From an uncultured Lachnospiraceae bacterium (GTDB taxonomy: Bacteria; Bacillota; Clostridia; Lachnospirales; Lachnospiraceae): DNA of 64,000 nt. Position 1 is the first letter of the stretch. Each line of letters opens with the position of its first letter. A program made the translations under genes and the position numbers. Below are positions 59,333-64,000 of the stretch, one piece after another. The DNA is taken from NCBI GenBank assembly GCA_947593655.1, contig CANQDS010000002.1, positions 1 to 64,000 on the forward strand, given 5' to 3'. The notes below the pieces were generated by a model. That model did not search any database, had not been told where the DNA came from, and saw only the letters and a list, made by a program, of their open reading frames with translations.

Positions 59333-60229
59333 ATGTCTGTCTTGATCGATCTTCGTGATGACCGTTCGGAGAGGGTGCAGTATGATGACGGGGGATATCC
59401 GATCTACATACGCCGCGGTATTCTCTCTCTTTATCCTGACTACGCGGCTCCCATCCACTGGCATGACGATATCGAGTTCATTGCCGTTCTGGATGGAGAG
59501 ATGGACTATAATGTAAACGGGGCGATCACCACGCTGCGAAAGGGCGACGGGATTTTTGTGAATTCCCGGCAGCTGCATTTCGGATTTTCTGATACCAGAA
59601 CGGAGTGCGCTTTTATCTGCATCCTGCTTCATCCCCTGCTTCTCTGCTCAACTCCCGGCTATGAGTGGGATTTTATCCTGCCGGTCATCCGAAGCACTAC
59701 GCCGTATGTCTTCCTGAACCCGGACAACGGGTGGCAGCGGGATATTTTGCGGGAAATTTATGAAATTGATCAATGCAGGGGGCAAAAAACTACCCCTTTA
59801 AAGGTGCAGTCATCGTTTTCCAAAATATGGTCCCTGCTCTATGAAAATATCCTCTATGAAAATCCTGTCGCATACGAAAGAAGCGCCGACCTGACTGCTA
59901 TCCGGAATATGGTCGGATTTATCCAGAAAAACTACACGCAGAAAATCTCACTTCAGGATATCGCTCTGTCCGGAGCGGTGGGGCAGAGTAAGTGCTGCAA
60001 GCTGTTCGCGAGATTTTTTGACCTTACGCCAAATACCTATCTCAATCGCTACCGTCTGGGAAAAGGCTTGGAGCTTCTGCGGCAAAGCGACCGAACCGTT
60101 ACGGACATTGCACTTTCCGTCGGGTTTGGAAGCGCCAGTTACTTTACGGAGATCTTCCATAAATTTTACGGAACAAGCCCCACGGAGTATCGAAGACAAT
60201 ATCTTTTTTTAGATTATGATGCGATATGA
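59333..60229 (+). CDS. AraC-family transcriptional regulator
   Basis: ATG 59333 (298 codons) follows GCGAGGTAAACC; an in-frame ATG at 59297 has no ribosome binding site. A cupin-type N-domain (about 25-105) has HWHDDIEFIAVLDGEMDYNV and LRKGDGIFVNSRQLHFGF. The C-terminal double helix-turn-helix (about 195-290) has ISLQDIALSGAVGQSKCCKL and VTDIALSVGFGSASYFTEIF. It probably senses a small molecule, and the next two genes encode an exporter, 13 nt away, making them likely targets. Confidence 0.88.
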   Translation: MSVLIDLRDDRSERVQYDDGGYPIYIRRGILSLYPDYAAPIHWHDDIEFIAVLDGEMDYNVNGAITTLRKGDGIFVNSRQLHFGFSDTRTECAFICILLHPLLLCSTPGYEWDFILPVIRSTTPYVFLNPDNGWQRDILREIYEIDQCRGQKTTPLKVQSSFSKIWSLLYENILYENPVAYERSADLTAIRNMVGFIQKNYTQKISLQDIALSGAVGQSKCCKLFARFFDLTPNTYLNRYRLGKGLELLRQSDRTVTDIALSVGFGSASYFTEIFHKFYGTSPTEYRRQYLFLDYDAI

Positions 60230-60242
60230 TGGGAGGAATACG

Positions 60243-62054
60243 ATGGAAAAGAAAGAAACCGCAGATAAATTTCATATGCTGTGGCATTTCATGCGGGGAA
60301 GCAGACATTTGTTCTTAATTGGTATCCTGTCCACCGTTGCCGTAACGCTTCTTGATATGCTGTCCCCTCAGATCATGCGCGCTTCCATCGACAGCGTGCT
60401 TGGCAATTCCGCGCTTCCTCCAACCACGGCAAAGCTGCTGGAAACCATAGGCGGACGGGAATATCTGCGGGCGCATTTGTGGTGCCCCGCGCTTGCAGTT
60501 CTTGCAATAGCAGGCATTGCGGCTGTGTTCCGGTATATTGCGGCCGTATCGAACGCACAAGCGGCGGAAACTCTTGTTAAAACAATGCGCGACGACTTGT
60601 TCGGGCACATTCAGCATCTGCCGTTTTCGTGGCATATGAAAAATCAGACGGGCGATATGATCCAGCGGTGTACTTCTGATGTGGATACGACAAAGCAATT
60701 TATCAGCGAGCAGCTTGTGAATGTTTTTCATATCGTCCTGCTTTTGGTTCTATCGCTTGCGTTTATGTTTTCCATGAATGGAAAGCTTGCAATGGTGGCT
60801 GTTGTTACGTTTCCTGTTATCATTGCTTTTTCGGCAGTATTCCACAGCCGGATCGGGCGTTTATTTACCATATGCGACGAAAACGAGGGCGTGCTGTCAA
60901 CGCTGGCGCAGGAAAACCTGACCGGAGTACGCGTTGTGCGCGCTTTCGGACGCGAAGCATATGAAAAAGACCGATTTGAAAAGCAGAACAACAAATACAC
61001 GGATGCGTGGATGAAACTGTGTATGCTGCTTGCGAAATTCTGGGCGACGGGCGACGCGCTTTCGGGATTGCAGATCATGCTTATGGTAGTTCTCGGCTCG
61101 GTGCTCTGCGTAAACGGTTCGCTTTCTTCGGGCGAGCTGATCGCATTTATATCGTATAACTCCATGCTGGTATGGCCGGTGCGGAATCTGGGGCGTATGA
61201 TTTCGGATATGAGTAAAACGGGCGTTTCATTGGAGCGTATCTATTACATCATGTCATCGCCCGTCGAAGAGGACAAACCTGACGCGCTGACTCCGCCGCT
61301 TGACGGGGATATCCGTTTCGAACACGTCAGCTTCGGTTACGACAGTGCGTCGGTACTTCATGACGTCAGCTTTACCATACCCGGCCACACGACTTTCGGA
61401 ATTTTAGGCGGCACGGGAAGCGGGAAAACGACACTGATGTATCTTCTTAACCGTTTATATGATCTGCCGCCTGGACAGGGGAGCATTACCATAGGCGGAG
61501 TGCCGGTCGAAAAAATCAGGCTGGACTGGCTGCGTTCCCATATCGGCATGGTTCTGCAGGAGCCGTTTTTGTTCTCGCGCACGATCGGCGGGAATATCGG
61601 AATTACAAACGATGATTTACCGCAGAACGAGCTGCACCGCGCGGCGCGTATCGCCTGTCTGGAGGATACGGTACTTGCTTTTGAAAAAGGCTATCACACG
61701 GTTGTCGGCGAGCGCGGCATTACGCTTTCCGGAGGGCAGAAACAGCGCGTGGCGATTGCCCGTATGCTTACGCAGAAGTCGCCGGTTATGGTGTTTGACG
61801 ATTCGCTGTCGGCGGTCGATAACGAAACGGATGCAAAAATACGCGAGGGACTGCGTAAAGGACTCGGAGATGCTACCGTTGTGCTGATCTCTCACCGTAT
61901 CACAACGCTGATGCACGCTGACAGGATCCTGGTTCTCGATAAGGGGCGGGTATCGCAGATGGGTACTCATGACGAACTGGTATCCGTTCCGGGTATTTAC
62001 CGCGATATTTATAACCTGCAGCTAAAAAACGAAAGGGAGGCGGATCCATCATGA
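60243..62054 (+). CDS. ABC exporter subunit 1 (heterodimeric, BmrC/LmrC-like) with degenerate Walker B
   Basis: ATG 60243 follows GGGAGG (603 codons). Six membrane helices (about 20-310) precede the ATPase: LGGTGSGKTTLMYLL (about 388), LSGGQKQRVAIARML (about 495), VMVFDDSLSAVD (about 516) and ISHRITTL. The catalytic Glu after Walker B is Asp, as in the first subunit of heterodimeric exporters such as BmrCD and LmrCD. It shares a 4-nt overlap with subunit 2, so they surely form one complex. Likely substrates are drugs, lipids or peptides. Confidence 0.9.
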   Translation: MEKKETADKFHMLWHFMRGSRHLFLIGILSTVAVTLLDMLSPQIMRASIDSVLGNSALPPTTAKLLETIGGREYLRAHLWCPALAVLAIAGIAAVFRYIAAVSNAQAAETLVKTMRDDLFGHIQHLPFSWHMKNQTGDMIQRCTSDVDTTKQFISEQLVNVFHIVLLLVLSLAFMFSMNGKLAMVAVVTFPVIIAFSAVFHSRIGRLFTICDENEGVLSTLAQENLTGVRVVRAFGREAYEKDRFEKQNNKYTDAWMKLCMLLAKFWATGDALSGLQIMLMVVLGSVLCVNGSLSSGELIAFISYNSMLVWPVRNLGRMISDMSKTGVSLERIYYIMSSPVEEDKPDALTPPLDGDIRFEHVSFGYDSASVLHDVSFTIPGHTTFGILGGTGSGKTTLMYLLNRLYDLPPGQGSITIGGVPVEKIRLDWLRSHIGMVLQEPFLFSRTIGGNIGITNDDLPQNELHRAARIACLEDTVLAFEKGYHTVVGERGITLSGGQKQRVAIARMLTQKSPVMVFDDSLSAVDNETDAKIREGLRKGLGDATVVLISHRITTLMHADRILVLDKGRVSQMGTHDELVSVPGIYRDIYNLQLKNEREADPS

Positions 62055-63889
62055 ATCACAGCGAGGAACATCTTCATCTGCCGTTCTTCGGCCTGGGCGA
62101 GCTTTGGAAATATATACGCCCGTACCGTGCCATCTTTTTCTCCATGCTTCTGCTCGGACTGATCGGCACGGCAGGCGATGTCATACTGCCGCTGTTTCAG
62201 CAGTATGCGATCGACCATTTTGTCGCGGCGCGTACGCTTCGCGGGCTGACGCCTTTTCTATGCGCCTATGCCGGAGTCCTGGCGCTGCAGGTATTGCTGA
62301 ATGCCATCTCTTCCTATCAGGCGTGCCAGATTGAGATGTATGTCGGACGCGATCTCAAACGCGCCAGCTTTAATCATCTGCAAACGCTGTCGCTGTCGTA
62401 TTTCAATACAAACAGCGTCGGATATATCCACGCGAGAGTGATGAGCGATACCGACCGGCTCGGCTCTCTTGCCGCGTGGAACAGCATTGATTGTATATGG
62501 CACGGAACGTATGTCGTCGGCGCGGTCATCGCTATGCTTGCGATCAATTGGCGCCTTGCGCTCTGGGTGATTTTGTTAGCGCCGCTGGTAGCGCTGTTTT
62601 CCGTGTATTTTCAAGGAAAGCTGCTCCTGTTAAACCGTCGTATCCGCGAAATAAACTCGCAGATTACCGCCAACTTCAACGAAGGCATAACGGGCGCGAA
62701 AACTGCCAAAACACTTGTGATCGAGGATAAAATGCAAATTGATTTTGAAAATACCTCGCAGGATATGCGCCTTACCTCCGTACATGCCGCCCGCTATAAA
62801 GCGATGTTTTCCGCGCTGATCAGTTTGTCGGCATCTATGGCGCTGTCGGCGGTATTGTGGCGCGGCGGGATCATAACGCTTGACGGCGTTATGACAATAG
62901 GCGTTCTGTCGGTATTCATGTCGTATGCCCAGGGACTGATCGAACCGATACGCTGGCTTGTAAACGCCATGTCCGACCTTGTGACTGTGCAGGTGAATAT
63001 CGAGCGCTTCACACGTTTAATGCGCACGCGCCCCGACGTGTGCGACAGCGAAGAAGTAACGAAACGCTACGGCGACTGCTTTACGGCAAAACGCGAAAAC
63101 TGGGAGCCGCTCCACGGCGATGTGGAATTTGACCATGTGACATTCCGCTACCCCGACGGAAACGAAACGGTTTTAAAGGATTTCTGCTTATCTGTGCCGC
63201 AGGGAACCACCGTCGCGATTGTCGGGGAAACGGGAGCGGGCAAATCGACGCTTGTAAACCTCGTCTGCCGCTTTTTTGAACCCACCGGCGGCAGAGTGCT
63301 GATCGACGGGCGCGACGTCCGCGAACGGTCGCAGCTATGGCTTCACAGCCATATCGGCTATGTGCTTCAGACACCGCATCTGTTTTCCGGCACGATCCTG
63401 GAAAATCTGCGCTACGGCAATCCGAACGCGACAATGGAGGAAATCGAAAACGCGGTAAAAAGCGTTCACGCGGACGAGATCATAAAACGAATGGAAAAAG
63501 GATATGACAGCGACGTGGGAGAGGAGGGCGATCTGCTCTCAACAGGCGAAAAACAGCTGATCAGCTTTGCGCGCGCCATTCTCGCAGATCCGCGCATTTT
63601 TGTACTTGACGAGGCAACCTCTTCGATTGACACCATGACCGAAAAATATATCCAGGAAGCGATCGAAACACTGATGACGGGACGAACCTCGTTTGTGATC
63701 GCCCACCGCCTGTCCACGATACGGCGCGCTGACATGATTCTCGTGGTAAAGGACGGCGCGATCATCGAGCGCGGCACCCACGAGGAATTGCTTGCCAAAC
63801 ACGGCTATTATTACAATCTGTACATGCGCCAGTACGAGGAAGAATTAGGAAGAGGTCAGGCCGAAAAAATCTGCTTGCAGGAGTTATAA
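62051..63889 (+). CDS. ABC exporter subunit 2 (heterodimeric, BmrD/LmrD-like)
   Basis: ATG 62051 overlaps subunit 1 (612 codons). Six membrane helices (about 25-320) and an ATPase with GETGAGKSTLVNLVCRFF (about 394), a degenerate signature LSTGEKQLISFARA (about 496) in place of LSGGQ, canonical IFVLDEATSSID (about 517) and IAHRLSTI. The altered signature completes the same composite site as the Asp of subunit 1, so one of two ATP sites is non-catalytic. The consensus site is formed by this Walker A/B with the LSGGQ of subunit 1. Confidence 0.9.
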   Translation: MNHSEEHLHLPFFGLGELWKYIRPYRAIFFSMLLLGLIGTAGDVILPLFQQYAIDHFVAARTLRGLTPFLCAYAGVLALQVLLNAISSYQACQIEMYVGRDLKRASFNHLQTLSLSYFNTNSVGYIHARVMSDTDRLGSLAAWNSIDCIWHGTYVVGAVIAMLAINWRLALWVILLAPLVALFSVYFQGKLLLLNRRIREINSQITANFNEGITGAKTAKTLVIEDKMQIDFENTSQDMRLTSVHAARYKAMFSALISLSASMALSAVLWRGGIITLDGVMTIGVLSVFMSYAQGLIEPIRWLVNAMSDLVTVQVNIERFTRLMRTRPDVCDSEEVTKRYGDCFTAKRENWEPLHGDVEFDHVTFRYPDGNETVLKDFCLSVPQGTTVAIVGETGAGKSTLVNLVCRFFEPTGGRVLIDGRDVRERSQLWLHSHIGYVLQTPHLFSGTILENLRYGNPNATMEEIENAVKSVHADEIIKRMEKGYDSDVGEEGDLLSTGEKQLISFARAILADPRIFVLDEATSSIDTMTEKYIQEAIETLMTGRTSFVIAHRLSTIRRADMILVVKDGAIIERGTHEELLAKHGYYYNLYMRQYEEELGRGQAEKICLQEL

Positions 63890-64000
63890 ATGGATGCTAT
63901 TCTATTCATGGAATGGATTTAATTTAAAAAATTCAAAAAAACAGGAATAAAAAATAATATGTCAATCACAATGTTTAAAAAGGAGATGGCTGTATGATAG
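63890..64000 (+). other. AT-rich tail with the start of a next gene
   Basis: After the exporter, about 100 nt of AT-rich sequence has no clear terminator. AAAAAGGAG (63977-63985) lies 8 nt before ATG 63994, so a gene probably starts here and continues past the window. An earlier ATG at 63985 stops after three codons. Nothing can be said about the product. Confidence 0.4.

Overview
The window looks like a chromosome segment from an anaerobic, endospore-forming Firmicute of the Clostridia, most likely Lachnospiraceae. This is inferred from gene content and order (yqfC-yqfD-phoH-yqfF position-ybeY, a spoVB-like flippase, formate-tetrahydrofolate ligase with folD, a citrate synthase of the Re/homocitrate family beside icd, mutS-mutL-miaA-'aluminium resistance'-radC), from strong AGGAGG-type ribosome binding sites and from TTGACA/TATAAT promoters. 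No database search was possible, so no species is claimed. The core is moderately GC-rich and almost entirely plus-strand with 4-nt overlaps. Both edges are AT-richer and carry broken genes.

Left edge (1-2170): a debris zone. It holds a minus-strand terminator beside the 3' end of a tRNA-like sequence, an internally deleted Phd/YefM antitoxin, a DUF4143-type AAA ATPase whose C-terminus has been replaced, and a small cysteine-rich protein gene on the minus strand with a SigK-like promoter.

Core (2176-53639): (a) a palindrome-controlled operon of a probable Re-citrate synthase, a GntR/FCD regulator and NADP isocitrate dehydrogenase, which would make 2-oxoglutarate; it runs on into a coiled-coil protein, the NAD(P)HX repair enzyme, alanine racemase and a MazF toxin. 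(b) A CorC-like CBS protein and a rare-looking fusion of a PTS EIIC sugar permease to an EAL phosphodiesterase. (c) yebC, glgA, tepA and ftsK/spoIIIE. (d) fhs, with a one-base frameshift, and folD, for one-carbon metabolism. (e) A zinc-ribbon/TPR membrane protein, rlmH, and the sporulation/RNA cluster yqfC-yqfD-phoH-[degenerate PgpH]-ybeY, then a DUF3048 lipoprotein and a SpoVB-like flippase. (f) A 171-nt highly structured intergenic element, then two FAD oxidoreductases and mutS-mutL-miaA-PLP enzyme. (g) A cell-shape and division block: radC, mreB, mreC, mreD, PBP2, minC, minD, minE, rodA, mgsA, dacF. (h) A small P-loop protein and an 859-residue protein joining a KaiC-like but P-loop-less N-domain to a PEP-synthase-type ATP-grasp domain.

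Right part (53640-64000): an accessory region with mixed strands and a different base composition. It has a GNAT acetyltransferase, an XRE-regulated membrane protein, a PBECR4-like protein, an 18-codon-period repeat, a maltose-type O-acetyltransferase, a MATE exporter broken by one in-frame TGA, a PHP phosphatase, an AraC regulator and a heterodimeric ABC exporter with one degenerate ATP site.

The most unusual items are the EIIC-EAL fusion, the active-site-less HD protein at the pgpH position, the KaiC-like/ATP-grasp fusion, the structured element at 30116-30286 and the 22-bp palindrome in the citrate synthase promoter. I found no complete tRNA, rRNA, CRISPR array, insertion sequence or replication origin. 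I did not recognise a wholly new multi-gene system.
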